Assembly (NCBI GenBank): GCA_036873135.1
Contig: JAPTYO010000018.1
Span: 5,881,503-5,945,502, forward strand
Source: Clarkia xantiana subsp. parviflora
Taxonomy: Eukaryota > Streptophyta > Magnoliopsida > Myrtales > Onagraceae
Direction: 5' to 3'
DNA length: 64,000 bases
Shown: positions 1-11,741 of the stretch, piece by piece
Position numbering within the stretch: the first letter of the stretch is position 1
Layout of the letters: each line of letters opens with the position of its first letter
Notes under the pieces: model-generated
What the model saw: the letters and a program-made list of their open reading frames with translations, nothing else
Told to the model about the DNA's origin: nothing
Database searches by the model: none
Made by a program: the position numbers and the translations under genes

Positions 1-2790
1 TTAAGTACGTACTATAGGCAATTGTATTGCGTAAATTTCTTATCTATATCTATAACATATAAAAATACGTTTCATATATAGAATTTTTATAAAAATAAAA
101 ATAATGTATCTCGAGATTATATATATACATAACTTACTTATATAATTTATTATAAATTTATATTTATATATAATTTTTTTTAATATAGATTTTATAGTTA
201 TATATATAGAGCCTTTATGCTACAATGTAGTTATATAATATATATGATTATATATTTTTATTTATATAATATATATATTTTATATAGTATTTATTTTTAG
301 AAGTTTTCTTTGCTACATTAATTATATGTAATTTCTTTCCTAAATTCATTTTTTTTAATTCTACATTCATTTTTTTTTTAAATATTTGTGTATTAATCAT
401 CAATAAAGAGGATCAATGTTGAGGTATGAAGGCAGTCAACTCGACAATACATAAAAAAAATACCTTTATATTTTAAAAGTAATACAATTTTTGTATATAA
501 GTGCGTGATAAGGATTTTAGTATTTTAATTTCATCACCATTTGAGAAAGGTTAAACTATTACACATTTTTATACTACTTTTAGCTATTAATTAATTATTA
601 TTTTTTTTTAACTATTAGACTATATCCAAAACCTTCCAAATTTAGCTAACAATTTAAATTAATGCTAAAAAGATAAAATTTTAGACAAAATAGAAAAACA
701 AAAATATATAGTGATCAAGAACAAACCGAATAAAAAATCGTACGTTCGCTAATGGTATATGGCGGCGACGCGTGTCTCCTCTTCTCCGTCGTCCCAAACA
801 AAGATGACTCTTTTAATTCTCCGACAAATAGCATATCAATAATTTCTGCTGGAAAATGTGAGATTATAAAACTCAACATAGATTAAATTATTTGCCAATT
901 AAGTTTCATTCTTGAGCATGCACTAACATCTCCTCTTCATCATACCTTTTCTAGTCAACTCATTCTCATTGAAACAACACTTTTCCTACAAACCTCCAAA
1001 CACTAATCCCCGCAAGCACTTCCCTTGCGGCCCTCGACCTCCTCCGGTATTTTTTTTTTTTTTTTGCAGTTTTAAATATAATCAATAGTTGATATAATTT
1101 CTAAGTAATATAAATATATGATTAATGCAAATGTTTATCTACGTGCTACTATAGTATAAAATTAGAATTTATAATCAAAATCAATATATAACAACTACCA
1201 TTTAGATATGTGTGGATGAATTATACATATTTAAGATTTAATGGCAAATAAAATATTGTAAATTTCAATCTAAATATTACGTACGCTATTATTAATATAA
1301 AGCGTGATCGCGACATTCCATCTCCATAAACTGCAATTCAAAAGAAAAATATAAACTTTGTTATTGTAAAATTTTATAAACTTTATAGCTTCATAAATTA
1401 TAGAATATAAGAGATGTATATATATATATAAATACTAAAAAAAACGTTAGAAACACTTAAGAAAAAGACATTAGAACATTCATACAATAACAAAAATAAA
1501 TAAAATTAAACATGGTTTGTTTAATAATTCAAGAAACAATAAAAACAACATTTGTATCAAAATATTTTTCTAACATAATATATGTATAATATAACTGAAA
1601 ATATGTTAATAAGTTATATACCGTCAAATTTACATGATTGATGATGATTAAAAGTAAATAAATTATATATATCATCAAGCCAATCTCAACTACTGGTATA
1701 AAATCATGACACACTCACCTTCTTGAAAGTAAAACAATTTGAGAATATATAACATATTGGTTTTAGATTCGAATTGAATATATTACCAGCATCCTTTAAG
1801 GTAAAAAAATAAAATAAAATAAAATAAAATTAACATGCCTTATTGCTAAAGTGAATATATACATCAGTGCAGGACACGACGTTAGGAGCCAACCTTCTCA
1901 AATCTCGCCGAATTTCTAATGGAGAACATGTTTTTCTCTCCAGTCATGGTGTTCATGTCATCGAGCAAGAAGATATAATTCCTTATGCTTGTCATCTATA
2001 TAAAATTATAGTTTTGTCACTCGTGTTATCTATATAGAAGTATAATACGATTAATTATTCTTATATGTTTTGAAAAGGCAATTGAATGTCAGCAATATAT
2101 ATATATTATTTTAACATATGTATTATATCTAACGTACGTAGCTACTTTGTATACACCAAATGTGTATAAAATATCATGTAATATAATTTGTGATGGAAAG
2201 TAAAAGATGTGATGACACTATAAACATACCTATAGATACCCATGGAGATCTCGCACTTGCAGGAGCCAAACCACGATTTTCAGCTTGTGTCCGAAAGTAC
2301 ATCCACATGATTTCGAACTTCGAAGATATGGGTTAATCCTAAACAGAAAATCCAAAATTATACTATATTGGATATTACTTACCTTTATAAAGTCGAAAGA
2401 TTAATAATGCTTTTTAAAAAAGAGCTATGGTCGCTACGTTAAAAAAACATCTTTACAAATCAAAGTTTGAAGTGCTAAATTAATCCTAATAAATACTTCT
2501 TGATCGTAAGAATATAAGATTATGTATGAATATTTCCATTAATAACATATTATTTATTATTATTATTATTATATATATATATTAAATACCTATAGTTGAT
2601 TAATACGTCTATTATAGACATTACCAATTTACATCTATATTTATAATATATATTGTTGCCTTCAATTAAATATGTTATTATTATGTTCTATTTATATATA
2701 GAGTTGTGCCGTAACTTTTTTAAAATTAACCCTTTTTTAATAATTTTGTTCTATATATATAATGTTTATACAATTGATTTTTCTATATAT
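1..2790. other. AT-rich intergenic DNA, no gene
   Basis: Very AT-rich sequence with short homopolymer and TA/TAT tracts (for example ATAAA-type repeats near 1803-1830 and TTA/TA repeats near 2550-2582). Open frames are short and of low-complexity composition. An imperfect inverted repeat (CCGCAAG / CTTGCGG) lies near 1010-1035 with no clear context. Apart from the possible exon at 1873-2037 I see no gene. Because a Helitron 5' terminus in minus orientation begins at 3062, part of this stretch may be the body of that element; no Helitron 3' hairpin with CTAG is visible to the left. Confidence 0.6.
1873..2037 (+). pseudogene. possible captured exon, unknown protein
   Basis: An open stretch begins directly after a GTGCAG acceptor-like site and runs 54 codons to a TAG. 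The first about 44 residues look protein-like (DTTLGANLLKSRR, then GEHVFLSSHGVHVIEQ), unlike the low-complexity peptides around it. A second acceptor-like site (CTTGCAG) followed by a short open stretch lies near 2264. I do not recognise the protein. It sits on the body side of the Helitron terminus at 3062, so a captured host gene fragment is one reading; chance is another. Confidence 0.2.
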
Positions 2791-3062
2791 ATCATGCCTA
2801 CGTGGCGGCGTATGGTCTTCCGGAACCAAACTGTATAGATAATAGATTTAAAAGGAAACTTTTAATTAATTTGTTTCTTTATTTTGCGTAGAGACCAAAA
2901 TAGGAGATAAAAATACTTCTTAATTTTCAATCAATCAATATTTTGTATCTAAATTTATAGAACCCCTATTAAATTCAAACTAAATTAGGAAACGGTGACC
3001 GGACAAACTGTCCATGTGTCAGCCATAGGGCTTCCGATACCGAATTAATATAATATAGTAGA
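2791..3062 (-). mobile_element. Helitron 5' terminal region (second copy)
   Basis: Read on the minus strand from 3062, this stretch begins TCTACTATATTATATTAATT and stays similar (roughly 85 percent by eye) for about 270 bp to the 5' end of the Helitron at 14008. It includes the shared segments around TTTGGTCTCTACGCAA and CAGTTTGGTTCCGGAAGACC. The base before the TC start on that strand is A, as expected for insertion between A and T. The matching 3' terminus was not found in the window, so the element is truncated, decayed or extends beyond position 1. Confidence 0.65.
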
Positions 3063-4106
3063 TAGTAGATATATCACTCTTTATATATTTATTATATCAT
3101 TGTTATTATTAATTATTAGTTAAATAAATAAATGATTAGATCATCTTCCTTAATTCATAGTTCTTACTTATCAGTTTCTTGTTACAAATTTTTTATCGTA
3201 GAGAGTTTCTAATTACTAGTTCCACCTATTGTTGATTTTTACTAGTAATGATAAAATGAGAACTATGTATTTCAATGAGAGTTCCTAATTCCCAAATGGG
3301 AGTTCCTAATTCCAAGATTTGTTACTGGCGCCACTACGCGTGACAGGACATATAAATATTACCGTTTTGTCATTATCTAGTGAATAGTGAAGTGGGACAG
3401 TCCCTACTAGTAGGAACTTCCACTTTAATATTCCTGTCGGTTTCTACTTTTTTATATTATTTTATTCAATTGTTTTGTTTCTCTCTTTAATTATATATAA
3501 GTATGGTACGGTAAGTCAGATAATGACACGACACTTCATTAGTCATTTTTAATATTAAATAATTTAAATAATTGTACAAACCAAATTTTCTAACACCGCA
3601 TCAATTTTAGAGTTGAACACTCAATTGTTTATATTTTACAATGTAGCACAACCGTCAATTCTACATTTTGAAATAGTATAGTATTTCATAATATTAAATG
3701 TGAAGTAATTTTTTACTAAGGATACTATATTATTTTAATGCATATATATTTCTATATAATTTAGTTATTATATGGAAAAAAATATATTTTGTCACTGTTG
3801 TTACTGTTCATGTCGGTACCAACTTTTTAATATATTATTTTTATTTTTTATATGAAATTATATTGGATATGGTTAACTGTTTGGCCGCCCTAAATTCTAA
3901 AATATTTTTGTGTTGGATAAATAGTTTGATGAGGTTAAAGTTTAAACATAGTGTATCAAATTATTAAAAAAAAAAAAAAATCAATCGGTTTGGCTACTAT
4001 CAACCTAATGCATCGCATCTTTCATTTTTTACCTGCAGTAGACTAAAACATGCCACGAAGGCATGACTCGTGTTCCAAAGGTACATGAAATAGTTACACA
4101 GATATA
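3063..4106. other. AT-rich intergenic DNA, no gene
   Basis: About 1 kb of AT-rich sequence with homopolymer A/T runs (for example near 3965-3980). It has no open frame of note, no recognisable RNA gene and no clear terminal repeats. Confidence 0.55.
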
Positions 4107-4911
4107 TGTTAGAAAAATTGGACTTTATTTTATTAAATTATGTTTTGGCTAGTTTTTTGAACTAATCTTATATGAGTCTAATTTTTGGATTAAGCTCAAT
4201 TCTTTATTTAGCCCAATTTTAAGCGAATGAAAAATTGTGAAAGAATTTTATACCACAACGACCACTTCACATCTTCTCCTCCATTATCCTCTCCTATTCT
4301 ATATAAAGAAGCCTTCTCATTCCCTTTTTTATACAATGAAAAGTGGCGCCTCTCCTTTAAAGGTTTAGTGTGTCATTTCTTGGAGTCCACTATTTTGGAA
4401 TCCAATTTCTATTTTTCTCATGTGATCTTCGTGTTGATGAATTGTAGAGTTCTTCCTAGATTGAATTCGACTTAGGTCGTGTTCGACCTTTCTAGTTTTT
4501 TTTTTTAATCTATAGTCGTTGTCGTCGGTTTTCCCGTTCTTTATTTGAGTTAAGGTATTTGTTTCGTTCAGTTGAACGAATTTCGGGCTAAATTCGATTC
4601 GATGACACTGTTGAGTCTTAGGAGGTGATCTACCCGTTTTAAACCTTGTGCACACCCTGAGGGCGAGGTGGGGCGAAATTGCCTTAAGGAGATCGTGATT
4701 CGCACGGGGCTTAGTATAAAATATATGTATTTGTTTTCATATCGATTTTACGTACAATTTTTTATTAGTGTATTTCTGCATGATAATTGAAGTAGTTACT
4801 TGTAAGTACTCGATATTTGACTAGTTGCATTTTAGTCTTTGAATTTTAGAATATTGCATTTTGGTTCTCAGCCTTTGTAAATTTGCATATTTACCCTCAA
4901 TATTTCCAACA
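4107..4911 (+). repeat. LTR of old element E, plus orientation
   Basis: This 805-bp stretch begins TGTTAG and ends CCAACA. Its right part is a diverged homologue, in opposite orientation, of the LTR of element D: both carry the GGGGCGAAATTGCCTTAAGG segment (4671-4690 here), a following CGTG...CACG hairpin, and the same block before the LTR end. A TATA box (CTATATAAAG, 4299-4308) fits the LTR promoter. No second E LTR is visible, so E is a relic split by D and by H. The left boundary is set by the TG dinucleotide and is less certain than the right. Confidence 0.6.
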
Positions 4912-4935
4912 ATCTTAAGGCAATTTTCTTGTTGG
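4906..4935 (+). promoter_or_regulatory. stem-loop across LTR/leader junction of E
   Basis: CCAACAA (4906-4912) pairs perfectly with TTGTTGG (4929-4935) around a 16-nt loop containing CTTAAGGCAATTT (4914-4926). The loop motif is the exact reverse complement of AAATTGCCTTAAG at 4676-4688 inside the LTR. It occupies the place where a tRNA primer-binding site would normally lie. The same arrangement with a changed base pair occurs in D (11713-11741). Confidence 0.6.
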
Positions 4936-5511
4936 TTTTACAAGAGTGTGCTGAATTGAATTTTGAGATTCAATTTTGGAGAAAAATTGTTTATTTTCTA
5001 AGTTCACAAATAGTATCGAACGACGTTGAGAATGTTAGCTTGCTCAAGAATATAGCACATGCCACCATTAAAATCGCTAAAGCCATTTAGGCCGTCGAGA
5101 CTGGTAAATTCGTCGAAGTCGTTGAGGCAATTATGAGAGTTGAGGTCGCAAAGCGTTGAGACTATTATGACTAATCGGGTTGATGAAAGTTGTTGAGCTC
5201 GTTAGGGCCTCTTAAGTTGATATGGTCGCTAAAACGGCTTTGCTAACTTGACTCAATTTGGTTATTGTGTTAAATCCTATGAGGTCGTTGAATCCGTTGT
5301 TGAAAATTGCTTAAGGACGATTTGGGTGTATGACTATTGTTATGGAAATTTTGTTTCCGTGTATAAAAATAATTATTACATTTAAATTGTCAGACCTAAA
5401 TCTAACCTACGTCGAATTACATTTTGAAAACGTGGATTTTGAAAGAGTCGCCACTAGTTAATTAAAAGGCTAACTAGAATCCTAAATTACCTAAGCGAAT
5501 AATGAATTAAA
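4912..5511 (+). mobile_element. leader/internal remnant of element E
   Basis: This region follows the E LTR directly and is interrupted at 5511 by element D; it resumes at 12866-13003 after the TTAAA duplication. It contains degenerate GTTGAGG/GTCG-rich segments but no open gag frame. I see no coding region or further terminal repeat. Confidence 0.45.
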
Positions 5512-6643
5512 TGTTAGCAAATATCAGGGTCAAATCTGCAAAACTGAAAAGTTGAGGGATCAATCCGCAATTTCTGAATTTTCGAGGACTAAAATATAAT
5601 TAGTCAAATTTCAAGTACTTACATATAATTATCACGAAATTATCATGCAAGATATAATTACTCCGAAATTACCGAAATTACACGTAAAAATGACGAAAAC
5701 GAATACGTGATTTTTAAGTACTGAGGCCCGTGCTAATCACGGTCTCCTTAAGGCAATTTCGCCCCACTCCACCCTCGGGTTATGCAAAGGAGTTCAAACA
5801 CGGGGCGATCACCTCCCAGGATTCAACAGTGTCGTCAATACGTGTTATGCAACGAACACGTTTGACCGAACCGAACCTTATACCCGAACACAACAGGATA
5901 CTTTCAGGAAGCCGATCACGACGGCGGAAACAAACAAGCCGACGACAACGGCAGATGAAACGATAATAATTAAACAAAAGCACAAAAACAAAAGATAGCA
6001 CGGTAGCCACCACCTGGACAAACAACCACGCAGAGAAGAAAAATTTGTGAGAGAAGGGAGAACTTCGGAAATGGTGTATTGGAAATGAGGGAATGTGGCT
6101 CCAATTTATAGTGAATTTTGCTGAAGGCTTCATAAATGGATTGAGTAATTGATCTGTAATTAACCACAGTTATTACAGCAATAATACTGCATTAGTAATG
6201 GTGACTTTCCAGTTCAACTTCACTTCAATTACCCATCTGCTCGGAATGCAAACAGTCTGCTGGTTCAGTTCAAAAACCCGGACGGACCAGAGACCGGTTC
6301 AGCAAAACCCGACCCGCGCGAGGCAAGCAATTCTGGACCGACATTCGTGTACGCACGTCGCGGGCGCGCACACAAGTCAAGCCTACCGGGGTGTGCTCCG
6401 GATCCGATGATTTGCACCCCCCCCCCTGCGCGCGTGGAGAGAGCCTTTCATCTAGTAATTAGTTACACCTATAAAAGGTTTGGCTTCATATATACTAGGC
6501 AAAAACTCTCAACTTGGCCGGTGTGGTATTAGAATACACTCACACATACACTAGGCAAGTACAATTGCCATTCACAAGTGACTTGGGCCAAAAAATTCCA
6601 AAGCCCCAAAGCCCATGTGGCTTAAATAAGCCCACGTCCAACA
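5512..6643 (-). repeat. 3' LTR of D
   Basis: On the minus strand it runs TGTTGG...CTAACA. It contains a TATA box (CTATAAATTGG, plus-strand 6102-6112), the CTTAAGGCAATTT complement site (5747-5759, plus strand) and a C10 run near 6417-6426. Open frames inside it, for example 5780-6133, are identical in the other LTR and are not treated as genes. Confidence 0.92.
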
Positions 6644-7253
6644 ATCCCCCACATGAATGGAAATTGGAATCCTAACGGTAGCTCTAGACTCGAAAGTTGT
6701 GTTCGACGGTCAATACCTGCAAAGGATAGGTAGGGGTAGCCCCTTTGAACCTACCCCTTGTGAGATCATGCCTTCTCTACTGACTGGTCGGTAGACGCGA
6801 TGTCCTTGAACCGACTGTCGTTGGTGTAAATGACGACATAACCCACACAGGTACCTTCCTAGTATAGTTCGGTTCACGCCCTGTGATCCCTAGGCCCTGG
6901 ATCACTAGCCTGGTTCTGCAAGCGTTTCTAAGAATTACGCCCTCAATAATTCCTTTCGAAGCGGCCCCACTTCTCACTCGCATAGGTGATTCTATGTCTC
7001 AAGAGCATCTTCACGACTCTGAGTTCTCCTTACGAATCATTAAAAGCTTTGTGTGAAAATGACCTTGTTTAAGTAATTTCCAATTACTATGTTCGGATTA
7101 ACCGATGATAGATCAACACCAGCAAAAGCTTAACCTCTTCTCCATCACTGTTTGCATCATAGGAATGGGCTCGGGGTTTGACCCCCACAGTGACAACACT
7201 CACCCTTGTGATTAGGTTGTCCCATTGAACCAAGTTCTTGGGATCTCCAGTCA
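6644..7253 (-). other. 3' untranslated region and PPT of D
   Basis: About 610 bp between the end of the RNase H frame and the 3' LTR. On the minus strand it ends in a purine-rich tract (GTGGGGGAT) directly before the TGTTGG LTR start, the expected place of the polypurine tract. No gene is seen here. Confidence 0.7.
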
Positions 7254-10200
7254 TCATGGTTGGGTTTTCCTTCTCAAGAGCGTTTCCTTGACGGGCTTTA
7301 GCCCCAATGCTTGGCCAAATAACTCTCTGTTTAAACCCTTGGTTAGCGGATCCGCAATATTATCGACCGATCTCGTAAAGCTGATGGTGATAATTCCGGT
7401 AGAGAGTAATTGTCTAATGGAACTGTGTCTTCGACGAATATGTCTTGACTTTCCATTATAAATGAAATTGTGCGCTCTGCCGATCGCGGCTTGACAATCG
7501 CAATGTATGCAGATTGCGGGCACAGGTTTTGGCCATCTCGGAACATCCTCGAGGAAATGGCGTAGCCATTCTGCCTCTTCGGCACTTTTATCCAGTGCGA
7601 TAAACTCAGACTCCATCGTGGATCTGGCTATGACTGTTTGCTTTGAGGATTTCCACGACACTGCTGCACCTCCTAAGGTGAATACGTAACCACTCATACT
7701 CAAAGAGTCCGTATCTCTGGAGTCGGACACCCAGTTTGCATCACTATAGCCTTCGACCACGGAAGGACTTCTAGTATAGTGTAAACCGTGACTCCGAGTA
7801 TATCTCAGATACCTCAGTAACCTGATTACCCCATGCCAGTGATCAACACTGGGGTTACTCGTATATCGACTCAAAACACTAACAGCGTGTGCGATATCTG
7901 GCCGAGTGCATGACATCAAATACATGACACTTCCTATAATTCGAGCATACTCAATTTGGGAAACTGAATCTCCCTTGTTCTTTGAGAAGTACTTACTCGT
8001 ATCAATTGGGGTAGTGACCTCGTTCTTGTCATCCTTGATAAATTTATCCAAAATCTTATCAACGTAATGACTTTGACTTAGAACGAGACCTTCCGATGTT
8101 CTATGGATTTTGATTCCAAGAATTACATTGGCAAGGCCCATATCTTTCATGTCGAACCTCGAACTCAACATATGCTTAGTGGACCGGACCATCTCATCGT
8201 TACTTCCAACGATAAGCATGTCATCTACGTAAAGACACAGAATAACATACCCATTATCTGTATCTTTCACGTAAATACATTTGTCACACTCATTTATTTT
8301 GAAACGTTTCTCCATCATAACGCTGTCAAATTTATGGTGCCATTGCTTAGGCGCCTGTTTTAGACCATACAGGGATTTGACAAGCTTACAGACTTTCTTT
8401 TCCTGCCCTCGTGCAGAGAAACCCTCAGGTTGTTCCATGTAGATTTCTTCCTCTAAATCTCCATTTAAGAAAGCTGTTTTCACATCCATTTGATGTACTT
8501 CTAAATTTCGCAACGCCGCAATAGCAAGTACCATCCTGATGGAAGTGATTCTGGTTACTGGAGAATAAGTATCAAAATAATCCAGTCCTTCCTTCTGTCT
8601 GTACCCTTTAATGACAAGTCGGGCTTTATACTTGTCGATCGAACCATCTGCTTTCATTTTACGTTTAAAGATCCACTTGTAGCCTAGCGGTTTGCTTCCG
8701 GGCGGAAGATCCACTAGCTCCCAAGTATGATTCTGCAGGATCGATTCGATTTCACTATTGATCGCCTCTTTCCATAGAGGACCCTCAGAAGAGTTTACTG
8801 CTTCTTGGTAAGTCTGAGGTTCAGCTTCAAGCATATAGGTCAGAAAATCTGGACCGTAGGATTTTTCAATCCTTGCCCTTTTGCTTCTTCTGGGCTCGAC
8901 CTCGGTTTCAACTTCGGTTTCAACCCCGGTCTCGACCTCAACATGCCCCTCATGTTCTCGGTCTTGACTATTTTCCTCCGTAGTCTCATATGCTTGTCTC
9001 GGAGAGCTAGCTTCTCCTCTAGAGTTAGCTTCGCCTCTAGACTTAGCCGGAAATTTATTTTCAAAGAAATATGCATTTCTTGACTCCATTATCGTGTTTT
9101 TGTGTATATCTGACACCTTCGATTCATACACAAGAAACCGATATGCATTACTGTTCTGAGCATACCCAATGAAAATGCAATCAACAGTTTTTGGCCCTAT
9201 TCGCACCTTCTACGGGGGAGGTATCATTACCTTAGCAAGACACCCCCACATTCGAAGGTGGTTGTAAGAAGGTTTCCTCCTTTTCCATAATTCAAACGGA
9301 GTTTTCTCTTCCTTCTTTTGGGGTACCTTATTCAAAAGGTAATTGCTAGTCAAAATAGCTTCCCCCCACATGTTCTGGGGCAACCCCGAACTTATCAACA
9401 AGGAATTCATCATTTCCTTCAATGTTCGATTTTTCCTTTCCGCAACTCCATTTGATTGGGGTGAGAACGGAGTAGTGACTTCATGAACAATTCCATGTTC
9501 AGCACAAAAGTCTGCAAACGGAGCTTCATACTCTCCTCCTCTGTCGCTTCGCAACACTTTGATTTTCTTATTAAGTTGATTCTCAACTTCTTGTTTGTAA
9601 ATCATGAATTTTTGAATAGCTTCATCTTTTCCTTTCATCAACTATACATAGCAATACTTCGTACTGTCATCTACGAAAGTAATGAAGTACTTATTTCCAC
9701 CTCGTGTTTGGACATATTTCAAGTCACAAACATCGCTATGTATTAGATCAAGAGGTTCGGTACATCTTTCAACTGAGTTAAACGAAGTCCGAGTAAGTTT
9801 CGCTTCAACACAAACTTCACATTTTTGTTCTTGATCTATTTTGAATTTAGGAATCAACTCCATGTTAATTAACTTCCGCATAGACTCAAAATTAACATGT
9901 CCTAATCTACCGTGCCATAAATTAGAATACTCAGTCAAGTAAGCAGAAGAGGAAGCATTCTTATTCATGGTTTTCTTTGGCACAACGGCCATTACAGACA
10001 TTTTGAACATCCCTCCATTTTCATACCCCTTGCCTACATAAACACCATTCTTAGACAGCACAAACTTGTCTGACTCAAAAACAAGACGGAAGCCATGTTT
10101 GTTCAACAGAGCCCCTGACACTAAATTCTTCCGGATGTCCGGAACATACAGCACTTTGGTCAGGGTGAGCTCCTTGCCAGAGGTCATCTTCAGCACGACC

Positions 10201-11618
10201 GTTCCTCTGCCTTTAATTGCAGACGAGGTAGAGTTCCCCATGAACAGGGATTCTCCGGAATCCTCCTCCTCAAGACTTGTAAACATCGCCTTGTTTGAAC
10301 AAACATGTTTGGTGGCGCCGGTGTCGACCCACCATTCCTTCATGTTGGAGTCAGCCAAGTTCACCTCTGACACGACCGCGATCAAGCTGAGGTCTTCCAT
10401 GTCATCAGTGACCGTCGCCATTTGGGCCTCCTGTTTCTTCGGGAACCTGCACTCAAAAGATTTGTGGCCTACCTTGCCACAATTGAAACAGTTGCCTTGG
10501 AAACGTTGTGGTGCTTGAGAGTCTTGACCTCCTCGGGGTCCCTTGCCTCCCTTGGAAGATTGTCCGCCTTTGGACTTCTTAGAAATACCGCCTTTCGGAC
10601 CTAGGTGGACACCCTTGTCCTGTGGCTTCTTCCCCTTCCCACGAGAGCCCTGCCTACTCGGACCCTGGTTATGCTCTACCACATTTGCCTTGGCCGAGTT
10701 GGTCGTCCTCATAGGACCGACCGGATTTCCGTGGGCCGGATTCGCCTTCTCCAGATTCTCCTGGGTAGCTATCTTGCTGACCACCTTAGATACCGACATA
10801 TCCTTCGTCTTATGCTTCAGGTAGCCCTTGAAGTCAACCCAGCTCGGGGGAAGTTTCTCCATGATCACTGCCGCCTTGAACGTCTTGGTTAATGCCATTT
10901 GCGCATCATGGAGCTCCTGGAACAAATTTAGGAGCGCATTCACCTGCGGCACCACAGGCTTGTTATCAGCCATTTTAAAAGAAAATAACCGACTAACCAA
11001 GAATTTCTTTCGTCCGGCATCTTCCGTCTCATATTTTTGGTTGAGAGACGTCCACAACTCTTTTGAAGACATCATCTTGCTGTACACTTGATACAGTTGG
11101 TCGGTCAGACAGCTCATGATGGCGTGCCTGCATATGAAGTCCGAGTGCTTCCAAGCCTCTAAGGCCAAGAGGGATGTGGCATCATCTGGAACAATTGTCG
11201 GGGGCTCTTCCGTTAGGAATCTCTTCAAGCCTTGGCAAGTGATATAGACGTCCATCTTTTCACTCCAAAGCTTGAACCCCGTCCCGTCAAACTTATCTGG
11301 TTTCTCCACGGGCATCATTCGGGGCATGGCAACCCCTCCAGTCACGGGGGCTCCAGTAAAGTTTCCGAATCCAAGATTCGGAACAAATCCAGATGTGCTT
11401 GCACCCGCAGCAGCAAAGTTAAATCCACCACCGGGAAGAAAATTCATGCCGGTGGATACAGGAGCAGCAGCTGTGGTCACAACAGTCGGCTGTGGGAGTG
11501 ACAACTCCGGAAAGATTGGTTGCGGGAGTTCACCTCCTGTTCCCGGAGTTGGCACATTCGTCCCGGGAACCATTTCGGTAGAGAAGGGAACATTAACGTT
11601 GTTGTTGTTAGGATCCAT
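7254..11618 (-). pseudogene. Copia gag-pol polyprotein with two in-frame TAG
   Basis: One reading frame of 1455 codons from the ATG of MDPNNNNVN (11618) encodes, in order: a UBN2-type gag, a CCHC zinc knuckle (CFNCGKVGHKSFEC, about 10449-10492), protease with WWVDTGA (about 10315-10330), integrase with HHCC and D..D..E (LIHSDVCDL; DRGGEY; NGVAERKN), RT with YVDDM (about 8216-8230) and RNase H (YSDANW). The product would be processed into capsid, protease, integrase and reverse transcriptase in the cytoplasmic particle. Two TAG codons break it: 9639-9641, between the first and second catalytic Asp of integrase, and 9207-9209, between integrase and RT. No frameshift is visible. The start was chosen because the open frame upstream (to 11699) is hydrophobic leader sequence. 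The copy is probably inactive by itself but could be mobilised in trans, or the stops could be read through. Confidence 0.9.
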
Positions 11619-11712
11619 CTGGACAAACAACAACAAAAAAAAAATAACAACGTTAGAAATTTTTCCGCAGAAAACCAAATTCAGAAATAAATCCAACAAC
11701 TACCCTGATAAT

Positions 11713-11741
11713 CTAACAAAAAATTGCCTTAAGATTGTTAG
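11713..11741 (-). promoter_or_regulatory. stem-loop across 5' LTR/leader junction of D
   Basis: On the minus strand CTAACAA pairs with TTGTTAG around a 15-nt loop that holds CTTAAGGCAATTT (plus strand AAATTGCCTTAAG, 11721-11733). The loop is complementary over 13 nt to the U5-side LTR segment at 11971-11983. It replaces the expected tRNA primer site and is conserved in E with a compensatory change in the stem. Confidence 0.65.

Noticed and set aside
1009..1035. CCGCAAG...CTTGCGG hairpin as a Helitron 3' end for the 3062 terminus
   Set aside because: No CTRR-type end at the right distance and side, and the stem is not the GC-rich type seen at 19039.
5780..6133. 117-codon minus-strand open frame, repeated identically at 12004-12357
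   Set aside because: It lies inside the D LTRs and spans the TATA and leader; identity merely reflects the young LTR pair.
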